Source of the DNA: Pseudobdellovibrionaceae bacterium
GTDB taxonomy: Bacteria > Bdellovibrionota > FAC87 > UBA2466 > JACKAF01
Assembly (NCBI GenBank): GCA_020635235.1
Contig: JACKAF010000002.1
Location: 124,001 to 188,000 of the forward strand
Direction of reading: 5' to 3'
DNA length: 64,000 nucleotides
Below the pieces are notes generated by a model. It was not told the DNA's origin and ran no database searches. It saw only the letters and a list, made by a program, of their open reading frames with translations. Below are positions 8,691 through 17,934 of this stretch, piece by piece (positions within the stretch are counted from its first letter, which is position 1; each line of letters opens with the position of its first letter). The position numbers were made by a program, and so were the translations under genes.

Positions 8691-10063
8691 TGGAAGCTGA
8701 AAAAACCAAAGAAAGCTTGTTGGTTCTGGATAAGGTTTCCAAGCGCTTTACCTTGGAAAATGGCCGCGAGCTTGAGGTCCTAAAGAACATCAATGTATCC
8801 GTTCTGGAAGGCGAGATTATTGCGTTTCTTGGTCCGTCGGGCTGTGGCAAAACCACGATGCTCAAGATCATGGCCGGTCTAACGGAGCCCACGCAGGGCC
8901 AGGTTCTGGTAAAGGGCAAGCCTCTTCAGGGGATCAATACCAAACTAGCGATGGTGTTCCAAAATCCCGCGCTCCTTCCCTGGTACACGGTGGAGCAGAA
9001 CGTGGCTCTGGGTTTGCACCGGCTGCGGATGCCTACCAAAGTTCGCGATCAACGGGTGGAGGAGAACATCGATTTGGTGGGTATAGGCGGTTTCGAAGGG
9101 GCCTACCCGCGAGAGTTGTCCGGTGGGTTGCGACAGCGCGTCGGTCTTGCAAGAGCGCTTGCGATGCGTCCGGAAATCCTTTGTTTGGATGAACCTTTTG
9201 GATCTTTGGACGCTTTGACGGCAGAAGATCTGCGCGCTGAGGTAGTCGACTTGTGGCGGGATCATAACAACGATCTTCGAACCGTAGTGATGGTAACCCA
9301 TGACATTTATGAAGCTGTCTATATGGCCCAGCGGATTTATGTATATGGTGAGAACCCGGGTCACATACGGACAGTTCTCTACAATCCGATGCCTTATCCG
9401 CGCGATGAGCGAAGCCCGAAATACCGCGAACTTGTTGAAGTCATCCATGCTGTGATTACCGAGGCTCTTATTCCTGAAGAGGAGTCGGCTGACGGTACGC
9501 AGGTTCAGCCGTCCTGGTATCAAGGCTTGGAAAATCTTCCGGACGTTGGGCCGAACGAGATCGTGGGTTTGCTTGAGGTGCTCGAGGGGGCCGGCGGGAA
9601 GATGGATATTTTTGAACTCGCCAATGAAACAGAGAGCGAGTTCGGTCATTGTCTTGCTGTAGTAAAAACTGCTGAGCTACTCGACTTTGTGGATACTCCT
9701 AAACAGACCGTCATGTTTACCAAGCTCGGCCGCAATCTTGTGAAGACGGAAGGGCAGGAGCGTCGCGATATCTTCTCAGAGCAGATCAACCAGCTCCGAG
9801 TGTTTCAGGTAATCTTAAGTTGGATCGAAGAAAGCCCGGACAAGGAGATTTCCCACGACGAAGTCATCAACCGTCTCCAAGGTTACTTCCCCAATGAAAA
9901 GCTCGATCGTTTGTTCGAGACCTTGGTTGCTTTTGGCCGCTATGCGGAGATTCTTGCCTACGACGCAAACACCTTAATGCTTTCGCTTCCAGAGGATGAA
10001 GAGGAAGAAGCAGAAGTGACACCGATCCCCCCGGAGTCGCCGCCAAACCCAGAAGTTCACTGA
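8690..10063 (+). CDS. ABC transporter ATPase with C-terminal AAA-associated domain
   Basis: A 457-residue protein that energises the permease encoded just before it. Walker A GPSGCGKTT is at residues 48-56, the Q loop at FQNPALLPW, the signature LSGGLRQ at about 143-149 and Walker B LDEP at 166-169, with the switch His in VTHD. Up to about residue 260 it matches NitT/TauT-type ATPases. The remaining 190 residues match the AAA-associated C-terminal domain often fused to such ATPases, thought to be regulatory, and end in an acidic, Pro-rich tail. The 3' end overlaps the opposing gene by 7 bp. Confidence 0.92.
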   Translation: MEAEKTKESLLVLDKVSKRFTLENGRELEVLKNINVSVLEGEIIAFLGPSGCGKTTMLKIMAGLTEPTQGQVLVKGKPLQGINTKLAMVFQNPALLPWYTVEQNVALGLHRLRMPTKVRDQRVEENIDLVGIGGFEGAYPRELSGGLRQRVGLARALAMRPEILCLDEPFGSLDALTAEDLRAEVVDLWRDHNNDLRTVVMVTHDIYEAVYMAQRIYVYGENPGHIRTVLYNPMPYPRDERSPKYRELVEVIHAVITEALIPEEESADGTQVQPSWYQGLENLPDVGPNEIVGLLEVLEGAGGKMDIFELANETESEFGHCLAVVKTAELLDFVDTPKQTVMFTKLGRNLVKTEGQERRDIFSEQINQLRVFQVILSWIEESPDKEISHDEVINRLQGYFPNEKLDRLFETLVAFGRYAEILAYDANTLMLSLPEDEEEEAEVTPIPPESPPNPEVH

Positions 10064-11235
10064 CGTCCGTCAGGGATTTGCCAGGGGCCTAGTTTCGCAG
10101 CCTCTGCCGATGGTATCAATCCGTTGCCGCCATTCCAAAAGTGTGTCATCAGTCCGCCGTAATACTTTTCCAGCGAAATGAACTCTAGTAGGGGACATTG
10201 GCGGGCAATCAAGGCGCGGCAGGTATTTGCACCCGCGTCCAGAATAGAAGCCGTGTTACGATGAGTGGCGTCGGGACACACAATCGAATCCATATGGTGC
10301 CGACGCGCCGTACTCACATAAGGCTCCGCGACGACTTGGCGTTCCTGACCCACTTTTCCTTCGTTAAGACCCTGCAGTGTTCGGACCATAGTTTGTCTAT
10401 TGGCGAACATCAGCACATCGTCGGGGTTTTTGAGTCCATAACCCTCTTTCCCAAGCCCTTCGCGCATGTACACAAAGCGCTCTCTGGGGAGAAGGGCAAA
10501 ACCGCGCCTTCGATAAACGGGTATCAGATCCTTGTGACACTTTACTATGTACTCGCTGGGTGGAATCCAGTCGACGACTCCCTCGCCCATGTAACCCATG
10601 AGTATCCAAAAGTCGGGCCGTCTGGGATATCCCGGGCCGGTGATGTCTCGTCCGCGCGTGAGAAGTTCGCTGGCTTCCGCTTCCAAAAGCCCTAAAGTCA
10701 CGACTTCAGGGGGAGCCATCCCCGCTTTGGCAAAATTCATAAGCTGAATGGTCCCTTCCATGTAACGCTGCTGATCTCCCGTACCGGACGGCGGAAGAAT
10801 CACCAGTTCCTCCGACTCTTCAACACCCAAAACCATTTTGGCTACGCCTCGGCGATCGGCGCGGAGGACAAATTGGAGAGTCGATAGATCTGGACCCTCC
10901 ATCAGAGCAATTACAGAGGAGCGCCCTCGCTTGATGTTTTCACGCCCTAAAATGCTCTTGTCACTCGCATTACCAGCGACCAATCGTCCACGCTCACGCT
11001 CCTGCTGCAAGACCCATTGTTCAATGGCGGCAAGAAGGTTGTTTTCGATAAGGACGGTGGCTTCTTCGCTAATGTGCACTTCGCGGTGGGTGCTGATAAC
11101 GCTTAAGGGTCCGTGGGTATTTTTGATGACCAGTTTAAATAGGCGTTTCCCGTGCAAATGGGATTCAAACATTGTCACGTTGTAGCCCGCTTGAGCATTT
11201 AGCGCAGTAAAGAAGAAAAGTGCGAACCACTTCAT
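10057..11235 (-). CDS. Exported protein, possibly acyltransferase-like
   Basis: A 392-residue protein with an N-terminal signal peptide (ends NAQAG at residue 17). The central part contains CHKDLIPVYRRRGF, which recalls the acceptor-side motif of GNAT-type N-acyltransferases related to N-acyl amino acid synthases, but the match is short and a signal peptide would be unusual for such enzymes. Otherwise unrecognised. It starts within the stop codon of the TetR-family gene upstream (ATGA overlap), so regulator and gene are one operon, and its own level may be controlled by that regulator. Confidence 0.65.
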   Translation of the reverse strand: MKWFALFFFTALNAQAGYNVTMFESHLHGKRLFKLVIKNTHGPLSVISTHREVHISEEATVLIENNLLAAIEQWVLQQERERGRLVAGNASDKSILGRENIKRGRSSVIALMEGPDLSTLQFVLRADRRGVAKMVLGVEESEELVILPPSGTGDQQRYMEGTIQLMNFAKAGMAPPEVVTLGLLEAEASELLTRGRDITGPGYPRRPDFWILMGYMGEGVVDWIPPSEYIVKCHKDLIPVYRRRGFALLPRERFVYMREGLGKEGYGLKNPDDVLMFANRQTMVRTLQGLNEGKVGQERQVVAEPYVSTARRHHMDSIVCPDATHRNTASILDAGANTCRALIARQCPLLEFISLEKYYGGLMTHFWNGGNGLIPSAEAAKLGPWQIPDGRQ

Positions 11236-11861
11236 AGCGGTTTCCCAAGGATAATTTCCGTGCTGCGTATGGCGTGAGTTTTCGCGTCAGACAAATCTTT
11301 CCAACCCTGTGTGGTTCCCACCTCCACCAGGAGACCGGTCAGAAATTCCTGGATGACTCTCGCGCGCACTTCGGCTTCTTCGTGCGGAAACTGCTGCATC
11401 AAGATGGCGGTAATTCGCTTCAGGCCAAAGCTACGAAACTCCGTGTGCAAGGCGCGATACTTTGCTGACTTACCCGCCCTGAAAAACCAATAGTAATGGA
11501 CAATCAAATGGCCGGGGTGTTCGTAGGCCCAATCCAGCGTGGCCGTGAGAAAATGCTTAAGCTGAGAGTTCCATGGGGAGTTATCTTCCAAACCCGCCAC
11601 GACCTTGCGTTGAACAAGGTAAATAACATAGCGGATCATTTGCAGCAGAAGCTCGTCCTTATCTTTGAAGTAATACACGACGTGCGACGTGGATATTTTT
11701 AACTTCTTAGCGATGGCCTCAGTGGTGGGGAGTTTGCCCGTGCCCACAATGTCCACAGCGGCATGGATGATCTCCAGTTTCTTGCGATCGCCCTTGCTGG
11801 GCCGGAGATCTAAAACCCGAAAGACGTCGCTTTCGGGAATATGTGAGGTCGGCTTTGCCAT
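11232..11861 (-). CDS. TetR family transcriptional regulator
   Basis: About 209 residues from the ATG at 11861 (MAKPTSHIPE). The frame is open upstream to a TTG at 11924, but the ATG fits normal TetR length better. The N-terminal helix-turn-helix is clear: IIHAAVDIV, then TTEAIAKKLKIS, then VVYYFKDKDELL. The C-terminal ligand-binding part is helical and aromatic-rich. It is co-transcribed with the exported gene at 10057-11235. An inverted repeat in the upstream AT-rich region may be its operator. The ligand is unknown. Confidence 0.88.
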   Translation of the reverse strand: MAKPTSHIPESDVFRVLDLRPSKGDRKKLEIIHAAVDIVGTGKLPTTEAIAKKLKISTSHVVYYFKDKDELLLQMIRYVIYLVQRKVVAGLEDNSPWNSQLKHFLTATLDWAYEHPGHLIVHYYWFFRAGKSAKYRALHTEFRSFGLKRITAILMQQFPHEEAEVRARVIQEFLTGLLVEVGTTQGWKDLSDAKTHAIRSTEIILGKPL

Positions 11862-11952
11862 GGCGGCGTAGTATAGCACAGTGCGGCGGCATAATTGGCC
11901 ACAATAATTATTCAGTATATTCAATTAGATGTACTCTAAAATAGAAAGTTTA

Positions 11953-11968
11953 GTCAAAAATAATTGAC
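11953..11968. promoter_or_regulatory. Inverted repeat, candidate TetR operator
   Basis: GTCAA-AAATAA-TTGAC is a perfect 5-bp inverted repeat with a 6-bp centre, set in an AT-rich stretch between the TetR gene and the divergent gene at 12013. Its place between divergent starts suits an operator controlling both. The TTGACA at 11964-11969 could also serve as a -35 for the plus-strand gene, though no good -10 is seen at the right distance. Confidence 0.3.
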
Positions 11969-12012
11969 AATGTTTTCTAGTTGGGGGAATCCACGATCAT
12001 TGGGAGGTAACA

Positions 12013-12921
12013 ATGCGAAAAGCGAGATTCTGGTTATTGGTTCTTGTGGTGTGCGTTCATTTTCTTTCGGATGGCTTTGGGTCCGAAGCGCTCAGCACCG
12101 ATGATTTCGACGAAATCGAAGTGAAAGTGGCGGACTTGGCCTCCAAACACGGGGCTGCCAATGTTCTTGTGGTTTTTGATATTGATAATACTCTGCTCGC
12201 CTCTACAGGGGACTTGGGAAGTGATCAGTGGTTCAGCTGGCAGGAAGAACTACTCCAGAGCAATCCGAAAAGTCCGGATTTAATTTTCAAGAGTTTCCCT
12301 GAGCTACTCAATGCTTGGGGAGCTCTACTGGTTATTGGAAAAATGCGGCCGACCTACACCTCGAAGGACGGTAAAAAGAGTACGGGGCACTACGTCCGAA
12401 ATATGCAAAAGAGTGGGGTCAAAGTCATCGCGCTGACTTCCCGCGGATTTGAGTACGAGATCCCTACACTTCGGGCTTTTAAGGAGAACGGAATCGATCT
12501 CAGGTCGAGTGCCATCGGCCCGCGGGAAGGCTATCCGGAGATCCGTCGGGCCTACACACAAGCGGGTTTGTCCGAGCTTGGCTTTTCGGAGGATGAGAAG
12601 AAGAAGCTCGGCCTAGAAAAAACAGCAGCCTACGTCGTTTACAAGGACGGGGTTTTCTTTACCGCCGGGATGCACAAGGGGGGAATGCTGCGGCTTCTTT
12701 TGGCCCAAACGGCTTTCGAACCGACCGCGATCGTCTTTGTGGATGACCGTGAAAAACACACTAGTAGAGTACAAGATGCGTTTGCGGCCTCCGATATCTG
12801 GGTCACCAGCTTTCGCTTCGGGAAAGAAGACGCTCGTGTCGAAGGATTTCTGAAGAGTAGAAAACGACAGAGCGAATCCATCAACCGCTGGAATGCGCTT
12901 AGAAAGCTGGCCTCCGAATAG
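12013..12921 (+). CDS. Exported HAD-superfamily phosphatase-like protein (DUF2608)
   Basis: A 302-residue protein with a signal peptide (residues 1 to about 23). The HAD motif I, FDIDNTLL, places the nucleophile Asp at 56, the acid Asp at 58 and Thr at 60; motif II is in IALTSRG, and VFVDDREKH gives the late Asp pair. The insert between motifs I and II fits the DUF2608 family found in intracellular and predatory bacteria. It probably acts as a periplasmic or secreted phosphatase; the substrate is unknown. The start has GGGAGG seven bases upstream. Confidence 0.82.
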   Translation: MRKARFWLLVLVVCVHFLSDGFGSEALSTDDFDEIEVKVADLASKHGAANVLVVFDIDNTLLASTGDLGSDQWFSWQEELLQSNPKSPDLIFKSFPELLNAWGALLVIGKMRPTYTSKDGKKSTGHYVRNMQKSGVKVIALTSRGFEYEIPTLRAFKENGIDLRSSAIGPREGYPEIRRAYTQAGLSELGFSEDEKKKLGLEKTAAYVVYKDGVFFTAGMHKGGMLRLLLAQTAFEPTAIVFVDDREKHTSRVQDAFAASDIWVTSFRFGKEDARVEGFLKSRKRQSESINRWNALRKLASE

Positions 12922-12930
12922 ACGCTAGCA

Positions 12931-13437
12931 CTAGATTTCGAAGTACGCGCTCATAGCGAGTTGAAGGGTGTGGAGGCGGTCGTCTCCGCTGGCGATTGTG
13001 AAGTCGGTTAAGCCTAAACCGTGCCGCAGCGAAAGGCGCAATCGTAGCGAATCGTTGGCCTTGGCGGAGACGGCCACTCCTGTTACCAGCCAGAAATTGC
13101 TTTCTTTGAAGGTAGCGCCTGTGAGGCGAATGCCGAAGTCGGGGCCGATCAAAGCATCAAGCGCGAAAGTTCTTGAGAGCTCGACCGTGAGCCTTATTAG
13201 GAGTGGAAGGCTCAGATAGGTAACGTTTCCCGAGGGGACAAGCAGATTGGCCTCGGGTGCAAATCCGATCCAGGGGGCCAAAGGGAGGTCCGTGCACAGC
13301 CCGCCCAAAAGCCCCGTTGCGGTATCCGACGGGCGGTTGGACCGACTGAATCCCAATCCAAAATCTACACCCAATGGAACTGAGTATGAGCTTGCTTGGC
13401 AAAGCAAGAACGTGATGAAGATAAGTTTCTTAACCAT
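12931..13437 (-). CDS. Outer-membrane beta-barrel-like protein
   Basis: A 168-residue protein with a signal peptide (residues 1-19). The mature part alternates short amphipathic strands (LGVDFGLGFSRS, FALDALIGPDFGIRLTG, NFWLVTGVAVSAK, LRLRLSLRHGLG) and ends LAMSAYFEI with an aromatic residue near the terminus, as in small outer-membrane barrels of the OMP_b-brl type. It overlaps the upstream glycosyltransferase gene by 8 bp and should be co-transcribed with it. Function unknown. Confidence 0.65.
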   Translation of the reverse strand: MVKKLIFITFLLCQASSYSVPLGVDFGLGFSRSNRPSDTATGLLGGLCTDLPLAPWIGFAPEANLLVPSGNVTYLSLPLLIRLTVELSRTFALDALIGPDFGIRLTGATFKESNFWLVTGVAVSAKANDSLRLRLSLRHGLGLTDFTIASGDDRLHTLQLAMSAYFEI

Positions 13438-14476
13438 GGGTTCGGCGCAATTGAGGGGCCGCTAGTTGAATCATCGATCGCACCCGATCGATATAGGCGT
13501 GTTTACCATCTACGCAGCGTCTGTGACCCGCCTCAGCCACTTTTCGGCGCGCCGATTCGTCCCTCAGATAGTAGTCCAATTTGTCTTTCAGTTCTTCTGC
13601 GCTGCTGAAACACACTATTTCTTTGTCTTCCTCAAAGAAACTCAAGATCTCATCTGTGCGAGGTGAGAATTGCAGGGCACCGCAGGCGGGTATCTCAAAC
13701 GTTCGCTGGGTGTGCAGGTCTTCGGCCTCTGCACGCAGGAGGCCAAGAGAACACGCGCTACTTGAAAGCACATCCGCAAACTCAAAATAGTAGATAGGGT
13801 TTGGATGGATATGGTCTTTGTGTTTGGGGAAGTGGGGGGATCGCTGCCAGTGGCTTCCCCAAACCTGCAGCCTGTCCCAGCCTACCTTCTCCAGAATCGG
13901 ATCTCGGGACCGATCGTAGGTTCCCACAAAAGTAACCAAAAGCTCACTCTTACGGTAGCGGCTATCCTGCTCCAAAACCGGGTGGTGCACTGCGGGCTCG
14001 TAGGCGGACGGTATGAAGAAAGAGTTTTGTTGCCCAAGCGACTTGTAGCGTTCGACGTTTTGCGACTTCGTGGTAAACACAAGATCGTACTCGTTAAGCG
14101 TAGAAAAAAAGTGATTTGGTTTTAGAATGCCACTCGAAAAGTTATTGTCGTGGGAATGGTACATGAGTACCGGCGGACGCGGAGAAGCGTCCTGCATGGC
14201 TTCCAACGTTTCTCTTCGTATAAAATTTTCTGCCATGACAAAGACCATATCAAACTGATTGTGGCGACAAAGATCCACCAGCTCCCTATGAGCTTTGTCC
14301 ACAACTCTCTTTTTCGGGCTTTTGGAGATTCTTACCGCTAACTTGTCGAAGAAGCCGCGAGTTTGAAAAAAATCGGGGTCATACGGCAGAACGGAATGTC
14401 CTAATCTCACAAGACTTGTATAATAGTGAAGAGAGCACGCAAAACCTTTGGTACTACCTACGAAGAGTATTTTCAT
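13430..14476 (-). CDS. CgeB-like glycosyltransferase
   Basis: A 348-residue protein with the layout of CgeB/DUF3880-type family GT4 enzymes: an N-terminal Rossmann half (MKILFVGSTKG, then MYHSHDNNF) and a C-terminal half ending in the typical FEIPACGALQFSPRTDE and FSSAEELKDKLDYYL block that binds nucleotide sugar. Such proteins modify surface glycans or flagellar proteins; the acceptor cannot be assigned here. It is the first gene of a two-gene minus-strand unit with the barrel-like protein. Confidence 0.82.
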   Translation of the reverse strand: MKILFVGSTKGFACSLHYYTSLVRLGHSVLPYDPDFFQTRGFFDKLAVRISKSPKKRVVDKAHRELVDLCRHNQFDMVFVMAENFIRRETLEAMQDASPRPPVLMYHSHDNNFSSGILKPNHFFSTLNEYDLVFTTKSQNVERYKSLGQQNSFFIPSAYEPAVHHPVLEQDSRYRKSELLVTFVGTYDRSRDPILEKVGWDRLQVWGSHWQRSPHFPKHKDHIHPNPIYYFEFADVLSSSACSLGLLRAEAEDLHTQRTFEIPACGALQFSPRTDEILSFFEEDKEIVCFSSAEELKDKLDYYLRDESARRKVAEAGHRRCVDGKHAYIDRVRSMIQLAAPQLRRTHG

Positions 14477-14588
14477 CCTTTCATTTTAACAGGGCAGCAG
14501 TTGGGGAACCATCTGCCAAATATTTGACGCTCTGACAGAAAACACTACTCGACGACGACAAAATCATTCAGGTTTTTGGATAAAATGT

Positions 14589-14604
14589 CGGCACGCTAAT
14601 TGCT
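14589..14604 (+). promoter_or_regulatory. Sigma-54-like -24/-12 element before the TPR gene
   Basis: CGGCACGCTAATTGCT matches TGGCACG-N4-TTGCW except for the first base, and GG (14590-14591) and GC (14602-14603) are ten bases apart. The predicted start point, about 14615, would leave only seven bases before the ATG at 14622 and would fall at the end of the AAGGAG ribosome site, so the site may be coincidental or give a near-leaderless mRNA. Confidence 0.4.
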
Positions 14605-14621
14605 CCTCAAAGGAGAGCACC

Positions 14622-16973
14622 ATGCCTTTCTCAACTCCCCTAAAATTTTACTCGCTGTTGGCCGTCGCCTTCCTGTTAATTGTGCCGGAAGCTTATGCAT
14701 CGCGGCTAGACTACTTGAGGGTTCAGGATGTGGATCACCCTCATTGCCACGGCCGGGCCGACTTAGATGTAGCTCGCGATTATTTCGTGGAAATAGCAAA
14801 CGACGTTCAAGGCGTCCAGGACTATAATGAGCTTGTTAGGCACTACCGGCGCAAGCGTTGGGATCCTTTCGCTCAAAAGCTGAGCCACTTCCGAGAAGAC
14901 TTTCCTAACTCTCCGCTGCAACAGCCGGCCGACTTCCTAGAACTTCAAGCAATGTTGGAACAGGCGCAGGAGGATGTGGGTCCCCCCAATATTAAGCTTA
15001 TCGAACACCGTTTCCAGACAGTCCTCCTTAAGAATAAAGACTCGGATCTGTTGCCGGTCATTTATGCGACGACAGCAAATTTTTATCTGCAACGCAACAT
15101 GCTCGAGAAGAGCCTAGCTCTTTATGAAAAGGCCCGAGAGGCGTTTCCTTTTCATACCTCCGCGTGTGTCGTGATGCAGGGGGTGGCGGAGAATCGCTAC
15201 CTTCTAAACGAGCCTGTGCGCGCCAAACCTACTTTTGAGCTGGTGTTGCAGAAGTGCAAAAACCCGAGTCTGCGCCTTGGTGCGATGGTCCGCTTGGCAG
15301 ACATGGAATGGAACGTAAACAACGCTAAAGCCGAGAAAGGTTACGCTGAGGCACTTAAAAAAGATCTTAACCGGTTTAATCGATTTTACCCGCATGCCTT
15401 ATACAACTTGGCGGAACTTATATACCGGCGGGGCGAGCTAAAGCGATCCAAGTTTTACTTTGATGAGTATTTGAAACACACGCCACGTCAGGCATCTTGC
15501 ACTCCATTCGCCCTAAAACGCATGGCGGACATAGCTTTTAAGACAAACGCTGACATCAAAAAAACCGTAGGCCTCTACATGGTGGCCCACGAGCAGGGTC
15601 CCGCTACCGACGTAGGCCGCTTTTCCTATGTCCAAGGGCTGCTACTTGAGCTAACGAAAGTGGGAGGCCCCGAGGTCAAGCGTCGTGTCAAAGTAGTCGA
15701 TGAGGAACTGGAAAAAATTGAGACGGCGCAGTTTCGAAAACAGGGCTACATCGACAAGACTCTTAGTTTAATAGATACCGGTGAAATTGCGGCGGTGGAC
15801 TCACTGCGAAAGCTCGAGCAGCAGGGCGTGTTTAAGTTCAGGCAGCCGGCCGTTCAGAAGTTCGTCCGTGACAAGTTGCTATGGTACTTGGAGCAGGATC
15901 TCAAAGCAGTTCGGGCTAGCAAGGAAACTTTCTTAAAGGATGAAGATCCCTCGGCAATCGTTCCCCAGGTAGAGCAAGTCTACTCTGAGTGGATGAGTAA
16001 AAGCCCTCAGGCGAAGAAGGCCAGGGGACTTTACACAACGATCATGTTAGAACGCTTTCAAAAGAACTTGCCCGCGGATTCTAAAAAGGCGCTAAAGCGT
16101 CTGCAGCAGGCTTCCCTTTCAATGATGTGGGATCCCGCCTCCAGCACAGGGAGAAACGCGGTGGCAACCGCGTTGATGGAGAATCTATGGAAGGCGGAAG
16201 ACGGAGATTCGCTAGCTCTTGAATATACCCGGAACCACAAGCTGCTGGACCCTCTCGTGGAAGGCCCCTACAAAATTCTTTGGGTCGCGGTGTCTCAAAC
16301 ACTGCAAGACAAGAGCGAAACCAAGAAGTTAACTGCAAAAGTCCCGGTGATGCGCAACCCGGCTTCTATGGAAAAAGCTCTGCCGGGTTCAATCCGGGAT
16401 TTTAGCTACCTGGTCGCCGGCCGCGCCTACCGACTCACCGGGAAAAATGCGCAAGCCGAAGCCTCGTTTCTCAAGGTAAAGTCAGGACGTTTTCTTCCTG
16501 CTGCACTCAATGAACTATCGAAGCTTTATTTGGAAAGCAAACGGTACAGCGAGGCTTACCAGGTTGGCGTGAAGCAGTACAAGCAGGCCGGCAATGAAGG
16601 CAAATTACCAAAACTGCAGACGCTTCTGGAGTTTGCCGAGAAGGGCAATCTAACCAGGAATGTAGCGAGTTTGGTCAAGATGACCGATGAAAACAATTTT
16701 GAAGGCAAGGATCGGGCGCCTTTCTACCATTACGCGGGCAAGATCTATTACGACAGAGGTCAGTTTGGAAAGGCCTCTGAGATGTTTGAGAAGGTCTTAG
16801 CCTCCGACAAAGATTTCGCCCACAAGGCCGAGGCGCAATACAAACTTGGAAAATGTCTTTTGAACCTCAGAAAACCCGCGCAGGCGAAGCAGATCCTAGA
16901 GGAGCTTGCAGGGGATCAGGACAAATTCTGGGCGCCGTTGGCCCGGAATGAGCTGAGTATTCTGGCGCAGTAA
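14622..16973 (+). CDS. Large periplasmic tetratricopeptide-repeat protein
   Basis: A 783-residue protein with a signal peptide (residues 1 to about 26, ending AYAS) and many TPR-like helical pairs from about residue 85 to the end, for example SLALYEKAREAFPF, ALYNLAELIYRRGELK and AQYKLGKCLLNLRKPAQ. TPR solenoids scaffold protein complexes; no catalytic domain is visible. A good AAGGAG site precedes the ATG. It ends 19 bp before the sigma-54 activator gene and about 1.1 kb before the flagellar operon, so a role in motility or envelope assembly is possible but unproven. Confidence 0.8.
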   Translation: MPFSTPLKFYSLLAVAFLLIVPEAYASRLDYLRVQDVDHPHCHGRADLDVARDYFVEIANDVQGVQDYNELVRHYRRKRWDPFAQKLSHFREDFPNSPLQQPADFLELQAMLEQAQEDVGPPNIKLIEHRFQTVLLKNKDSDLLPVIYATTANFYLQRNMLEKSLALYEKAREAFPFHTSACVVMQGVAENRYLLNEPVRAKPTFELVLQKCKNPSLRLGAMVRLADMEWNVNNAKAEKGYAEALKKDLNRFNRFYPHALYNLAELIYRRGELKRSKFYFDEYLKHTPRQASCTPFALKRMADIAFKTNADIKKTVGLYMVAHEQGPATDVGRFSYVQGLLLELTKVGGPEVKRRVKVVDEELEKIETAQFRKQGYIDKTLSLIDTGEIAAVDSLRKLEQQGVFKFRQPAVQKFVRDKLLWYLEQDLKAVRASKETFLKDEDPSAIVPQVEQVYSEWMSKSPQAKKARGLYTTIMLERFQKNLPADSKKALKRLQQASLSMMWDPASSTGRNAVATALMENLWKAEDGDSLALEYTRNHKLLDPLVEGPYKILWVAVSQTLQDKSETKKLTAKVPVMRNPASMEKALPGSIRDFSYLVAGRAYRLTGKNAQAEASFLKVKSGRFLPAALNELSKLYLESKRYSEAYQVGVKQYKQAGNEGKLPKLQTLLEFAEKGNLTRNVASLVKMTDENNFEGKDRAPFYHYAGKIYYDRGQFGKASEMFEKVLASDKDFAHKAEAQYKLGKCLLNLRKPAQAKQILEELAGDQDKFWAPLARNELSILAQ

Positions 16974-16992
16974 GTCTCGCACTAAATCCAAC

Positions 16993-17928
16993 ATGTCGAT
17001 TGTAAGATTTAAAGATCGGGCTCTATTTCTGGCCGACGAGGTCATGGAACAGACCATCCGCTTGGCCGAAAAAGCGGCTAAGAGTCATGTGCCCGTAATG
17101 TTATGTGGAGAGAGCGGTACAGGGAAGGAGCTCGTGGCGCGGTATATCCACGAACGCTCCTCCCGGTGCCGTAGACCTTTCGTTTCCGTGAACTGTGCCG
17201 CGATTCCCGACGGACTCTTGGAAGCGGAACTCTTTGGGCACGAGAAGGGTGCGTTCACCGGGGCCACTGCGACCCGGGTAGGAAAATTTGAGCAAGCCAA
17301 CGGTGGTACGCTGCTTCTCGATGAAATCAGCGAAATGCCTATTCTGCTTCAGGCAAAGTTACTGCGAGTCATACAGGAAAAGGAAGTGGATCGATTGGGC
17401 GGGTACAAACCTATCGCCATAGACACTCGTATTATCGCCACGACCAACCAAGATCCGGTGCGCCTTGTTGAAAGTGGAACCTTTCGAGAAGACTTGTACT
17501 ACCGATTGAATGTCATTCGGGTCGATTGCTATGCCCTGAAGGGGAGAGGCCTTGGTATCGAGCGCTTGGCGAACTACATCCTAGCGGAAGAGTCCGCGGT
17601 CTTTGGCGTTGAAGGCGTATCGATACGGCCAGAGGCGATGCACGTCCTTCAGGCCTATCACTGGCCCGGCAACATACGTGAGCTTCAAAACGTGATTCAG
17701 CGCGCGTTCTTGCTGTCTGATGGTAAGGATATTGGTCCAGAGCATTTAAGCGGTCTGCGGCAGTCGCCTGCCGATGGAGCGTCGACGTTGTCCCTCTTTG
17801 AAATGGAGCGGCGGCATATTGTGGAAGTTTTAAAAACCGCGGGTGGAAACCGAACTCAGGCCGCTGCGTTACTCGGTATTACCGTTAGGACCCTCAGAAA
17901 CAAGCTAAAGCTGTACCAGACTTTGTAG
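16993..17928 (+). CDS. Sigma-54-dependent activator without receiver domain
   Basis: A 311-residue enhancer-binding protein. The AAA+ domain has Walker A GESGTGKE at residues 39-46, the sigma-54 contact loop GAFTGA at 86-91 and Walker B GGTLLLDE at 104-111. A Fis-type helix-turn-helix closes the protein (GNRTQAAALLGITVRTLRNK). There is no N-terminal receiver or PAS domain, so activity must be set by abundance or a partner, not direct phosphorylation. It is immediately upstream of a sigma-54 promoter driving the flagellar genes and fits the FlgR/FlbD functional class. The ribosome site is weak, suggesting coupling to the TPR gene 19 bp upstream. Confidence 0.93.
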   Translation: MSIVRFKDRALFLADEVMEQTIRLAEKAAKSHVPVMLCGESGTGKELVARYIHERSSRCRRPFVSVNCAAIPDGLLEAELFGHEKGAFTGATATRVGKFEQANGGTLLLDEISEMPILLQAKLLRVIQEKEVDRLGGYKPIAIDTRIIATTNQDPVRLVESGTFREDLYYRLNVIRVDCYALKGRGLGIERLANYILAEESAVFGVEGVSIRPEAMHVLQAYHWPGNIRELQNVIQRAFLLSDGKDIGPEHLSGLRQSPADGASTLSLFEMERRHIVEVLKTAGGNRTQAAALLGITVRTLRNKLKLYQTL

Positions 17929-17934
17929 CAAGAC

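Noticed and set aside
8945..9649. 234-codon minus-strand frame inside the ABC ATPase gene
   Set aside because: Opposite strand of a strongly conserved ATPase; composition rich in His, Arg and Asn as in shadows.
16993..17928. Response-regulator NtrC-type label for the sigma-54 activator
   Set aside because: There is no receiver domain; the protein begins only about 38 residues before Walker A.
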